Source of the DNA: Populus alba
Lineage: Eukaryota; Streptophyta; Magnoliopsida; Malpighiales; Salicaceae
DNA length: 64,000 nt
Reading direction: 5' to 3'
Assembly: GCF_005239225.2 (NCBI RefSeq)
Contig: NC_133302.1
Location: 19,013,357 to 19,077,356 of the forward strand
The position numbers and the translations under genes were made by a program. Below, piece by piece: positions 36,301 to 47,718 of the stretch. Every line of letters starts with the position of its first letter. Position 1 is the stretch's first letter. Under the pieces are notes generated by a model. It ran no database searches, was not told the DNA's origin, and saw only the letters and a list, made by a program, of their open reading frames with translations.

Positions 36301-37429
36301 AAACTACCCTAAACTTTGTGTCAAAGTAAACTTAGCCCCTAAACTTTTTTTTTGTTTTGTTTATTAGAGTACTACCTTGACTACTTTTTGGTAAAAAAAG
36401 GCCCCTCCGTCCAGGTTTCTGGCCCTCTGTTATTATTATTATTATTATTTCAAATCATGTGTTTTCACGACACGTCTTGTTTCTAGACCATTACCTGTGG
36501 TCAAAATTAATGAAACGGTCTATTTTTTACAAAAAAATAGGTCGAGTTACTCAAATAAATAAAAAAGTTCGTTACTGTTTTGGGTCATTTAGCCAACAAA
36601 CATTTGACAGCAACTAATCAGAAACTTCCCCTTTCAACCATGGGCCATCCTTCCAAGCCTCCATTTTGAGCTCTGAAACAATTTCATTACTGTTTTAAGC
36701 TATTGCCCATTCAGTTTGAAATTATGTTTAAGCACACGCCCATAATTAAATAGCTATAAGTTGCATTACAACAGTTTATTTATATTCTCTGCATCATATG
36801 CACACATGCAAACCTAGTTGACAGTTTTGAATCCCTGTTGATATTGATTTTTCTATTAGCTATCCATCTTAAATCATCTCTTCTTTTGGATGCTAATATG
36901 CCAAATATTTTTTTCCCAGAGATAGTTAGTTTCCTGGCAACACAAGTAGACAAGTCTTTTATGACTTGATTTTCTGTTTGCTTTTAAGTTGATATCTTTG
37001 TCGGGTAAATTACCAAGACTTGTCGCTGAGGTTTAGTAACTTTTAGGCACCACCATCCAAGTAATGTAACACCCCCCCCCCCCTCCCGAGTGTCCTGTTA
37101 AAATTACAACATGAGTGTACTAAAATGTGTATCCTTTTTTATTTCTTTTGAATCAGAGATTTTGGTTTTTGCAGGAGGCAGGTCTAAGAGCCTTTTGGTC
37201 TGTGAATGGACCACGTATATTACAAGTTGGGTACGAAGACGAGGAAGATCCTAAAGTAATGGAAGCATATGAGCGAGTTGGCTCGTTGGTATGTCAATTC
37301 TCGTTAGTGTTCTTTTCACTGCAATGTTTTCCTCTATTTGTTTGTTTCGCACTGTATCTGACTCACTTCATTTGACAGCTGGTTCATGGCAGTGAGACAG
37401 GGGAACCCTCCAGTGAGACATCAAAATGA
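33355..37429 (+). pseudogene. HGH1: Decayed copy of HGH1 (ARM-repeat protein), introns retained
   Basis: Family-like exons are 33355-33403 (MATELEELVSFLSFPT), 33512-33635 (VKKAAVEIVRDLTGSEDG), 34024-34224 (SEPAAEALINLSLN, VTRLLVMLLV), 34399-about 34486 (IEDEKMQGLFVMKLVRSF), about 34932-35077 (DPFNHVGSILVNISKK), 35790-35903 (VFGTLRNCCFEAE), 37175-37288 (EAGLRAFWSVNGPRI) and 37379-37429 (ending ETSK). HGH1 is a cytosolic chaperone, studied in yeast, that helps fold elongation factor 2. Damage: the exon 1 donor leaves a phase that does not fit exon 2; an extra T at about 33600-33602 shifts frame in exon 2; exon 4 lacks a usable donor before its in-frame stop; exon 5 lacks an AG acceptor (reads cacATGATCC); and one conserved exon between GKK and EAGLRAF is not found. 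Retained introns mean DNA-level duplication, not retroposition. A working copy should exist elsewhere. Confidence 0.8.
36287..36594. mobile_element. Short inverted-repeat element (MITE) in the HGH1 copy
   Basis: The left end is GGCTGGATGACGTAAAAC. The right end, reverse-complemented, is GGCTAAATGACCCAAAAC. Similarity extends some way inward. It lies in the interval where the missing HGH1 exon would be expected and belongs to the same family as 26483-26844. It contains a (TTA)n run near 36430-36448. Confidence 0.7.
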
Positions 37430-38505
37430 TGGTCCATTTATGTATGATCCAAATCAAATTGGAATCAAACTGATTGTCGCTGTCAGCTGCTAGAGGAAAG
37501 AATATTGTACCTGTAAAGTTCATTGAACTCGAACCATTTTTGGTGATGTAGCCTGTTAGGGAACAGTTCCTAGGGTTTGCGAATATATAGGATAAACCAG
37601 AGAGGAAAAAAACAGCATTACTCAGTTTTGAATTTTACACAGGTGTCCTGTCTATATTAGTGTTCTATATTTGGAACTGCGGTACTCGAGGCCCGCTTTT
37701 AGTGTAATGTAAACATTTTTTAAAACAAATATGCCAACATTGTTTTGAGTCATATAATATTATACCAGATTTATTTTGTTCGCAGACTCCTGATGTATGA
37801 AGGCGAGGATGATATCTTTGGCTCACTATTATTAGCTCACAGGGACCATCCTGTACAGATTTTTTTTGTTTGTTTTCTTCTGTGGGTTTCGTTCTTGCTG
37901 AGCAAACTACACCAGCCATCCAGCGGACCACGATTCCATGCCTCATCTAGGGTTCAGAAACTATTGAAATTGTAGCATAGCAGCGAAATAGTATCTTCAG
38001 AAATCAGTGGTAATTCATTGCCGATAAAAGTGAAAAATGGGAAAGTCGGGGCAACCAAATCCGGCATGCCTCTGCATTGATGCTCAAGTCCATTCATTAA
38101 CCGATGAAACGTTCAGGGAGTAACAACAGAGGCATGAGAAAGCATAGTAACCAGAACTAGAAATATGCGCTGCTAAAAGAAATATCTTGTATAGGTAAGA
38201 ACACAACTCTGAAGCAATTATTTTCCAGGTGTAATATTCTCTCAATCACAGTAAGCTGTATCGTGTTGCTATGTGTTGGCTGACCTATTAACTTGTCCAT
38301 TTTAAAGTACATAAAACTCAATAGATTGCTTGACACACCCAGTTACTTCTTCAGTACCATAGGCTCTTGTACACTTTAGTATAATTTACACATCAACCTC
38401 CATATCATGTTCAAATCTTCTCAAGCTCGACTGATGACTGTACTCGTATAAAGAAAAAAATGCCCATGGGCAAAGGCTGGCCTTGCAATAACGACTTGAA
38501 CAAAT
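37430..38505. other. Intergenic DNA between HGH1 copy and glucosidase II beta-like gene
   Basis: No gene is visible. Opposing open frames at about 37665-37975 lack recognisable motifs. The two neighbouring genes converge here, so both 3' untranslated regions should lie in this interval. Confidence 0.5.
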
Positions 38506-40898
38506 CTATGGAACCTGCAATTGGTGATATGGAAACAAAAACAAATGCATAAAACATGATATGGAAATTCAGAATTTTGAGTTACCAAGCAGAACAGAAC
38601 AAAAAGTGCATGATAGGGAACTTTACCGGAGATAGTTTGTGAGGCATGGTGGTGGTTTTCTTCAACGGTAGCGTCTTCTTTTGAACTTGATCCGATGATA
38701 ATATATTCTGTAAATCACTACACAGGCTAGGATAACCACCTGTAGGATGATTATCACCTTCAATCCTGGTAAGAACAAGTACAAGCTCATTTGTTACATT
38801 ATTCTCACTACACCTTGGTATGATTTTAAGTGTCTCATTGCTGAAAATACCTCTAGCCTTCTGGAATAATTCCTCCAAAATAAGTCCCCTTTTCGATTCT
38901 TTCATATCAATATGTGAGATATAATTTCCAGCTTTGTACTCCAAATCTCCACCCATGACGCAGGTGTTGGGGCAATTGATGCCGCTACCATATTCATCAC
39001 TTCCATCACAGCAATCTACAGATTATTAATTTGATATTCTTAGACATGAGAACAAATCTAAGTTCCATTTAAATAGATGGAAAGGTAACCTTCATGTGGC
39101 ATATATTAATGGGTAGAGATGAACTTAGCAGTGCTACTCTTATCTTGATAACTTGAATGCAAGCCAGGCCATTTGAGCCAAAACCAATTGTTAGCAAGAG
39201 GAGAACAAAAAAGAAAAGGAATCTGAGAACAGTTCCTCCACCATGAGAGTCACGCCATCACTATTCCATAACTCTAGTTAATCCTTTAATAGACCATGAA
39301 AATATGATGCGATTCTAGCTAACAAGTCATACAATTGCAGAAACTGGCAATCATAATCATGCCTAGTGTATTGACAAGGCAAGTAGACCATCAAAAGAAG
39401 TGATTCGCTAGAATGCCTCACAAAGTGGTAACTAGACAATCACAAATCAATGCAAGATGCTTAAATCTTTAGCGTGTGGTGAAAAAATCTAGCCCAGAAG
39501 CCTTAACTAAATACTTAGACTGGGAACGGAAACCAAAGAAAGCAGTTCCACTACTTTTCTTACCACAAATTTGATCATTTACACGGGATGAAAAAATAAA
39601 CTTGGGTGTACTTCCTGCATTCCTGCAATAAAATTTTCCGCTTGGACAGGCTGAAGTTCCTGCGGTACAAATCAAAGTCACAACCGAAACATCTCAGTGA
39701 GAAGTAAATGGCATGGAATACCAACCCCTAATCATTAAACAAAACTTGGTGGCTCGTGAATGATAAAGATGGAAGAATCACTCATTCAACTGGGAAAATC
39801 TATATAATCATCTATAAAGTTGAAATAACAAAGATATTGCCCTGAGCAAAGTCCCAAACTTCACTGCCCAACATGAAAGAGCACACATTATTAAAATAAC
39901 CACAAGAAATGACGAAATGCGAACAAAAACATGACTGAATGCTCCTTGCTTATAAAGGAACTTCTAAGGAAAGACTTCAGTCCAGTGGTTGCAAACACAA
40001 AAGTTACAATTCATATGCAAGGTAAACCATCATGAATCTACTTAAAGAATGACTTGATGCCCCTCTGGTTTTGAACGATAGGAATTCAGAGTTATCAATT
40101 GGGAAATCACATATTCCCAAATCACTAGCTCAATCTATTGTCGAAAATGTTTATCAAGGACACATCTTTCCCACATCACTGCAGCTTCAACTTCATTATG
40201 TCATAGTTTCCATCAACAATGACGCATTCAGTGCCAGAAACGAATTTAGTGGAGTTGTGTCAAGTTTTTAAGAATCGCTTCTTGAATTCCCAAAGTAAAA
40301 TATGCAATATCAAGGTCTCGACCCATCTGCTGAAGGATCAAACTTTATCATTCTACAGTCATATGTCACACTACCATACTGACAAAATCAAATCATATTT
40401 TCAAATTCTCACATATCAATTATGAGTCAGTAAGTCAAGCCCCATGCCAAATCAAGTCTTCTTAACAAAATTGGACAAATGGAATATAGAGTAGTAATCT
40501 ATTACCAGGCTCATCAGTCCCATCAAGACAATCACAGAAATTATCATTAAGACGGTCTCTACTGAATGACTTTGAACCATCCTTGCACTTTATCACCTGT
40601 GAACCAAAGTACTTCTCATCTGCACAAGCCACAAACATCAAACTTAGTCTAAACAACAATAAAAATCAAGACTTTACATGAAATTAACAACAACAAGAAA
40701 ATTGAAGATTGGGTTTTGATGAGAAACGCGAAAGGATAGGCATATATACACAGAAAGAGAGGGGGAGCCGGGGGAGGAACCTAAAGGGTGGATGCCCAGT
40801 AGAGGTGAAAGTGACTGAACAGAGGATCCAAGGAAATGCAGGGAGATGATAAAAGGAATCAAATTGTTGAAATTAGTACATTGGGGAGTTATCTCCAT
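38506..40898 (-). CDS. Short glucosidase II beta subunit-like protein (PRKCSH N-terminal domain only)
   Basis: The assembled CDS is join(38506..38514, 38627..39015, 39564..39659, 40506..40619, 40781..40898) on the minus strand, 726 nt, 241 residues. A hydrophobic N terminus (about 10-30) is a likely secretory signal. Then come [23 protein letters not shown] and two Cys-rich LDL-receptor-A-like modules ending [11 protein letters not shown] and [11 protein letters not shown], and the motif CPNTC. These match the N-terminal part of the ER glucosidase II beta subunit, which binds the catalytic alpha subunit for N-glycan trimming. The C-terminal MRH lectin domain and an ER-retention signal are absent, so it is not the standard subunit. 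It resembles Arabidopsis At2g42390. All joins keep frame; the 9-nt last exon (VP-stop) is the least certain, and reading through instead would end ...LFCSAW. Confidence 0.85.
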
Positions 40899-41529
40899 GA
40901 TTCTTGGGAGAATTTGAAGTTCAATTCGGGTTGCATTACACTACACAACCCACCATGTTTCATAGAAAATTGTTAGTTGTCCTTTCTCTGGTTGTAGTCT
41001 TGTAGACTTGGGCTTTGAACTTGTGGCTTTCTTTTAAGTCAAGCTTCCATGTTTTCTTTGTCATTTTATTTATTTTTTGTTCAAGACCTAATTAGTATTT
41101 ATTTATTTAAAGATTTATTGAGATTTCAATAGTAAAAATAAAAATAGTTTCCTTTTCCATCTCTAAATTTGTTTAAATTTATCAAAAATAAAATAAAAAG
41201 CTATTTTCTGTTTATTTTTGTATGAACATGTTTTTACCTTGCCATTTGTTTAGTTTAACAGATCATATTCATGTAAAAATTTCTAAAACAATTATAGATT
41301 ATTTTTTTCTTTTTCGCAAATTCAAAAGCCACTAGGTTCCAATCCGAAATCAATAACTATGATATTCTTGAACTTTTGGTCAATGCAAGGAGCTCAAAAT
41401 GAAATGAGATCATCCTCCTTGTATTAGGAAAGTAAAAAATAAAAATAAAAAATCTTATATATAAATATCAATTAACAATAATTGAGGAGGGAAACTATTC
41501 ATTAAGCAATAATTTTTTTTTCTATAATT
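40899..41529. other. Upstream region of the glucosidase II beta-like gene
   Basis: AT-rich intergenic DNA. The bases nearest 40899 should be the leader and promoter of the minus-strand gene. No element is clear. Confidence 0.4.
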
Positions 41530-42280
41530 TTATAATTTTTTTAATTTTATCATTTAATATTATATTTATTAGGGATTAAATTTTATAGTTTATTTCGATT
41601 TGCTTTTTATACAATTATCAATCTTATAACCCGAGTCATAAATTTTAGGAGTTAACCCAGTTAACTCGAAGTTTTTTTTTCTGTTTTTTTTTTTTTTTAA
41701 TTGGATTTTTTTTTGTAATTTCATTTTTTCATCATTTGAGTTGATTGAGAATTGATTTTTATAATTTTTTTTTATGAGGTTATCACGGTCTCATAACTCG
41801 AGTCAAAGGTTTGATGACTAAAATCGAATTGGCTAGTCCTTTTTTTTTTTTTTTTTAATTTTATTATTCAATATTGGATTGATTGAGAATTAAGCTTTAT
41901 AATTTATTTTAATTTATTTTTTTGTTAGGTTATCTCAGTCTCATGATCCAGGTTTGACAAGTTAACTCGAGTTGACTTCATGATTTAAATTTTTTTTTTT
42001 AATTTTTTTTTTTAATATTGAGTTATCTTAGTCTCATTATCCAGGTTTAACATATTAACTCGAGTTGACTCATGTTTTTTTTTTAATTATTTTTTTTTAA
42101 TTTTATTTTTTCTACATTAAGTTGATTAAAGATTGACCTTCAATATGTTTTTGTTATTTGTTTTCTATGGGTTTATCATGATCTTATAACTCGGGTTATG
42201 AATTTTACATGTTAGCCTGGGTTGACCTAGATTAATCCAATATATTTTTGTCAAATTATGGTTTTTTTTTTTTTTTTTAT
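41530..42280. repeat. Degenerate tandem array, unit about 140 bp
   Basis: About five units repeat the order: T-rich tract, aatattgagttgattgag, attataattta, then ttatc-cggtctcat-actcgagt, then gttaactcgagtt. Clear unit starts fall near 41737 and 41876. The ends of the units carry the aactcgagtt phrase also seen in dispersed copies elsewhere in the window. No coding capacity. Confidence 0.7.
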
Positions 42281-42630
42281 ATAGTTTTTCAGGTTGTCTT
42301 TTGTTAGTGAAAAAATGTTAGCAATACTTGAAAAAAACAAATTAACTTAAAAAATTAATCAAATTTACAACATAGCGTAAATAAATTATCTAGTTATGTT
42401 TAATCATGAAGAGATTAGTCTTAAAACCGTGGCTCGAGAGGTAGCATAAAATTGGTTTTTACATTTTCGTTTCATTGAATAATCTAAAGTTGGAATACCT
42501 TTGTTGGTTGCTAATATGTGTTTATCTCGCATGTTGACCAGTTAACCCAACTCCTAGCTCATATTGGGTTTCAAAGAAATTCATGCTAAGGAAGAGTTGA
42601 GTTGATATAATTAATGAAAGAGGCCAATTT

Positions 42631-43010
42631 GTAGCTTGGTTGATGAGAATAAAAGAATATATTTTTAATTATTTTTTTTTTAAAAGTAAAAGGATATTAT
42701 TTTAACTCATTCAAGTCAACCTATATTATTATTTTTTAATTTATGACATGAGTTTTGAACCAAGTTATAACTAGGATTGGATTTAATGACTTTATTTTTA
42801 TTAATATTTATGATTTGTAGCTTGGTTGATCAGATTAAAGTAATATATTTTTTTAATTATTTTTTTAAAAAATTAAAAAAAAATTATTTTTACTTAATCT
42901 GAGTTAAACTAGAATTAAATTTTTTAATTTATAACCCGGGTTTTGAACGAAATTATAACTATGATTAGGTTTAATTACTTTACTTTATTAATGTTTATGA
43001 GGTAACTTAT
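42631..43010. repeat. Tandem duplication, unit about 195 bp
   Basis: Two copies (about 42631-42820 and 42825-43010) both start tgtagcttggttgat, contain atatattttttaatt and end gaggta/tgatt after ttaatgttta. They are related in composition to the array just upstream. Confidence 0.7.
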
Positions 43011-43442
43011 CATCTGTGTTAACACACACTCACACACACAACAGAGACATATATATATTTTTTTGCTGATTACTTTAACAATAATATTATTTTAAAATAC
43101 TAATAAAATGGAATATAGTTCAAACCCATCTCTTCATTCCTTCCAAAGAAAACACTTTCTACACAGTACCGCTGGTATTTGAATTATAAAGAAACCATGA
43201 AAACAAATCCATGTTCTTAAACATTAATTAAAATATTCAAACAACAGCACTGTTCCGAATTCCTAATTTATACATTCACACATGTATATTCACTCTTCTC
43301 TTCAAATAAAAATAAATATAAGATTGAGATACAGATCAGAACAATCAGGAAACCTGCCTAATTATGTCACGATGGAGAATGAAGGAGCTAAACTGTGATG
43401 CCTTGGATCCATTTTGTTCTGCCCTAGATTAGCTCCAAGGAA

Positions 43443-44700
43443 CTATGGTCCATTTTCTTCTCCCATGAAGAGTGTGCTTTCCATTGAACCAAATTCGCCT
43501 AACAGCAAACACAGGTGATATAATATCCCATTAGGAATTAATAATGTAGACCAACAATTTATTGCAAGGAAAAAAAAAAATCATAATGCAATCATACAAG
43601 CAATAGGCCCAAAACTTGAGCATAATAGAGACTCAACAAATGCTTTTGAATTCCTTCGTAAGGTGATCATTTGCATCTAGCGTCTACTTGTTTTTGTGTT
43701 TTAAAAAATGTTTTTTTAAAAAATAATAATTGTTTTTTTATTTTTTTTTCTTTACTTTAAATTAATATTTTTTTGGTGTTTTCAGATTGTTTTGATATAC
43801 TGATGTCAAAAATAAATTTTAAAAATGTATTATTTTAATATATTTTTATTTTTAAACGAAAAATATTTTAAAAAATAATAACTATCACAATACCAAACTA
43901 AGGCTACTAATCTCACAAGTGCTAGAAATGAGATTAATTTATATGTGTGTGTACGCATGTGGGAGTGCATATTAACGCGTGTTATGCACTGATGCACGTG
44001 TCTATGTAATTTGCATATAGGGAAATTAATTACCTGGAAGATAGTATTGTTGTTGATTAAATCCATTGATGGAATAGTGATGTGGCAACGGCGGTGGTGA
44101 TGGAAGAAGAAGAGAATTAACGTCTCTTTCTTGCTTTGATTTATCTAGACTTTGCACATAATCCCAATGAAAATTATGCTGGATTGAGTCAGCAATCAAA
44201 TTCTCATTATTATCATGGCCATAACTTACCATGTTATTGTTAGCTAATCCTCCTCCTCCTCCAATACCGTTCGCCCTATTATTTATCCCGTAAACCATCA
44301 CCGGAGACTGTTTGTTATACGCTACGCCCCCTTGCTGCTGTCCATTTTGGTTTTGGTTTAGCGACGGATGTTGAGTTTTGTACAAGTCAAGTTCTTCCTT
44401 TAATCTCTTGAACTTCCCATAACAGCCTAAAACCGGATCATTTTGCCTACAAAGAGCCTCCCAAACCAATGATTCCGCCGTCTCTTTTCGCCTCTCTTCA
44501 CTTACATCTTTCACTAGTTTAACAACATTGCTAACACCAAAAACTTTATGAACAACTTGAAATTCTTTGGTTTTCTCTGCTGGAAAATACGGTGCCAATG
44601 CACAATCCTTCGTGCATCTCTTTCGTTGATGCTTGCACGATGCGCATGCCGGATGAACCAGCATGCGATTGTTATTGTTGTTGTTGTTCTCACTTTGCAT
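43443..44700 (-). CDS. LOB-domain (LBD/ASL) transcription factor
   Basis: The assembled CDS is join(43443..43498, 44034..44700) on the minus strand, 723 nt, 240 residues. The LOB zinc-finger-like block is CX2CX6CX3C at Cys19, 22, 29 and 33 (CASCKHQRKRC, then TKDC), followed by APYFP, the GAS-type block FGVSNVVKLV and DPVLGCYG. About 70-105 is a helical segment (KFKRLKEELDLY). The C-terminal half is Asn/Gln-rich. An Asn run (residues 5-11) precedes the domain. LBD proteins bind DNA and control organ boundaries and differentiation. The splice CCAG/GTAATT to GTTAG/GCGAAT adds 18 residues ending MGEENGP; without it the frame stops one residue later (GN). The GAS block has Val instead of the usual Ala. 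I cannot place it in a numbered LBD clade. Confidence 0.92.
43690..43905. mobile_element. AT-rich inverted-repeat element in the LBD intron
   Basis: The left part reads tgtttttgtgttttaaaaaatg. The right end reads aactatcacaataccaaac, whose reverse complement is GTTTGGTATTGTGATAG. The interior is the dispersed AT-rich repeat (ttttaatatattttta). The GTTTGGTATTGTG end recurs in other copies in this window, for example near 17010 (inverted) and 62722. The class is uncertain. Confidence 0.5.
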
Positions 44701-44995
44701 CCTTGTAAACCTAGCATTATATCAAGAAATAACATAAATACAATAGCAATTACAGTCATTAACTACTACCAAAACAAGTATAATTTTTGTTCATGAAATA
44801 TAACATCAAAGAATCAACAAACTAGGTCAATCAACACATACCCTATTCACAAAAAAAAAAAAAAAAAAAAACCATTACGTGCCGCACGTAGCTAGTGCAC
44901 TAATTAATAAAAATAAGGAAGGAAATCAAGTAAAACAACAAACCGTACATATGACGACGATGTGTCTTCTGGTGTGAAGTGAAAAGGAGGTGTTT

Positions 44996-45012
44996 GTATA
45001 AATAATATATAC
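44996..45012 (-). promoter_or_regulatory. Possible TATA region of the LBD gene
   Basis: TATATATTATTTATAC on the minus strand lies about 300 bp upstream of the start codon. This would imply a fairly long or spliced leader. Sequence resemblance only. Confidence 0.25.
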
Positions 45013-46801
45013 TACATGTTACACACAAGAAGATGAAGAACAAATGGTAGTCTTTGTCTAGTGCACATGTAAAGATGGCTGGCCACCGTAAAAGACACAA
45101 AGGGAGTCGTTTAGAGTGGTTGATTAGGGTTTAGGTAGCCCATATGAAGAATAAGAACTACAAGTATATACTAAACCTTTCGTAGAGGTATAGTTTTATA
45201 ATAGGAAATAAATCTAAGCTATATTTGTTGGTTGTTTAAGATATTTGGATATTCAAGGTAAGTGCATTAATATGTCAAAACAACATATTAAAGTTATCAT
45301 ATCCAGCCCAAATCACCAGTAAAACAGATTAACATGCATCAATCAAGATGATATTTTTATTTTTATTACAATAGTTAAAACAACATAGTTTTAAAGAAAG
45401 AATCTAAAAAAATAAAATTGTGATTTAACCAAATCAAATTAAGTTGATTTTTATTTTTATTTTAAATTCAGTCTAATCTGGGTTGAGTTTTATAATGATG
45501 AAAAAAAATAAATAAAAGCAGACTACTAATTAGCTATGTTGGATCGTCTAATTAAGGGAGTAATTAATTCTATGAAAATAATCTCTTCCAGGATTGGGAA
45601 TGTATTGAAGTGTGAGAAGTTGGTGTGGCGCAAGGTTAGTTTCTCTATTTTCTTAGTATTAATTTCTTATATATATAATACCACCTATGCCAATAAAAGT
45701 AAGATGTAATTAATGGGAAATTTTATATCACCAAAAATAGTTTATGTTTTTCTATTTATACTAACTGTGTTCAGTGTCATTTTTTTAGAAGAGAATCCCT
45801 TCAATGGAAAAAAAGAAAAAAGAAAAAAGAAAAAAGAAAAAGAAGCAAAAACTCTTCAGTTGTTCAGCTTAAATCCCAGTTCCTCCAGGATATATATAAC
45901 ATTGGGCAATATTTGAGGTACGTTGATTGTTATTCTTGCAATTTTTTTTTTGTTTATCAAGTGCTAAAAATATATAATTAATTATGCTATAATTTATTTT
46001 ATATCACCAATATTTGAGGTATTGCATTTTTTGGTAAATTTATTGTTTACCTGTTTGAATCAAAATAAATATAAAATGCATAATTTATATAACAAGTTCA
46101 GTATCTAAATTAAATTAATTAAAAAAATTTTAAAGGTACAATATCATATTATAAATATAATTTTACACTGAATTGTTTTACAATTTAAAAATACTATAAA
46201 AATTGACTTATGTATATTTCATTTCAAGAATGGTATACAACAAGATAAAATATTCATTATGATTTATAAAAACAATTGCTAAAAAGTATGAACACATTTA
46301 TGATAAAAAAAAATTAAATATATTCATTATTATTTAAAAGAGATTTTTATTCTAAAATGAAAAAAACAAAACAATTAAAAAAATTTGAAGGGTCATTAAA
46401 AAAAGCCAGACACGCACGTTTGGCCTAAAAAGAAAAAGATTAGGCATATTTGGTATTTAAAAAAGATATAGAATGAACATGTCGTCCGTATAGGCAAATA
46501 ACTTGTCATTTATCGAAATATTTTTCAATGATCAAAAAATTAATATCTTAAGTTTTTGGACCACCAAAATCAAAATCTCAACTTATTTTATCCCAAAAAA
46601 ACACCTTAAAAAAAATAGGAACCTCACCAACCTCATTTTCAATCCTAAAATACTATTTAATTAGTCTAAAAACTAAAAATAAAATTAAATAAAATTTTTT
46701 TCAATGATTCTTAATATATTTTTTTTCAACATAGTTAAAGAACAAAAACCGTCTATACATATTAAACTTCTCTTTTCAAAGCAAACTCATTCACACAGTA
46801 A
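45013..46801. other. Intergenic AT-rich DNA
   Basis: No gene is visible. The plus-strand frame 45713-45916 is driven by an A/G-rich aaaagaaaaaag tract at about 45810-45850. The bases at 46799-46801 are a TAA flank of the element that follows. Confidence 0.5.
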
Positions 46802-47700
46802 CTCCGTTTGTTTGCATGAAAATGAATTCTTTTTGGAAAGTGAATTCCGGAGAAAGTGAATTCCTGGAAAGTGAATTCCAGAAAAGTATTTTCCGATGTT
46901 TGGTAGTGTTATGGAAAATGAATTGGAAAACACTTTCCAGTGTTTGGTTGTATTATGGAAAATAAACTGGAAAATAATTTATCAATGAATTAATTTTTTT
47001 TTCAAATTTACCTAATATATATATAAAATATTTAATCACTTACAATAAAAAAAAATGAAATCTAAAATGTATAATGATGAATTTTTTTTTTATTATATTC
47101 TATATTCATACATAGCTTATTTTATAAAATATAACTATATATATCATATCATATTATAGAGAAATAAGCTTATGAAATTGTTTTTACTATTCCATGAAAC
47201 TATTTATAATTCCATTACGTACGAAATACATCCGACAAAAACTATAGTTTTAATAATATTTTTAGCATGTAATAAAATTGGATAAAATATTAAGGTATAA
47301 AATTCACTTTAAACTATTTTTTTTTTAAATATTAAAAAAATAGCACACTTTAAAAAAAAAATCCCACAGGCAAGTGAACAGTGCAAGAGAACTGCACTGT
47401 TCACTATTTTTTAGTGAACAGTATACGCAATACACTGTTCATGTTAATTGCACTATTCATTGAACAGTGCAATTAACAGTTAATAAAAGGCATGAAAAAA
47501 TGGCTGCTTTTCACCTCTGGCCATTGTCGGAAAGTGTTTTCCTTTATTTAAGAAAGGAAAACACTTTCCTTTGTTAACACTAATTCATTTTCCATTGACT
47601 GAATTTACTTTCCTTTGACTTTTTTCTTATTGTTTGCCAAACATTGGAAAAGCAGGAAAGTGAATTCCAGGAATTCACTTTCCTGCAATCAAACACAGCC
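46802..47700. mobile_element. Terminal-inverted-repeat element, first of a tandem pair
   Basis: The left end is CTCCGTTTGTTTGCA, with TAA in front. The right end is tcctgcaatcaaacacag, whose reverse complement reads CTGTGTTTGATTGCAGGA. The sub-terminal parts are built from gaaagtgaattcc and tttccagtgtttggt blocks in opposite orientation at the two ends. The middle (about 47140-47470) contains the tgaacagtgca palindromes and an inverted copy of the core seen at 16590-16760. No transposase is visible. Confidence 0.7.
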
Positions 47701-47718
47701 ATCTTTTTTTTTTTTTTC

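Noticed and set aside
41530..42280. CRISPR-like array
   Set aside because: Units are about 140 bp, degenerate and T-rich, without unique spacers of constant length, and the DNA is plant nuclear.
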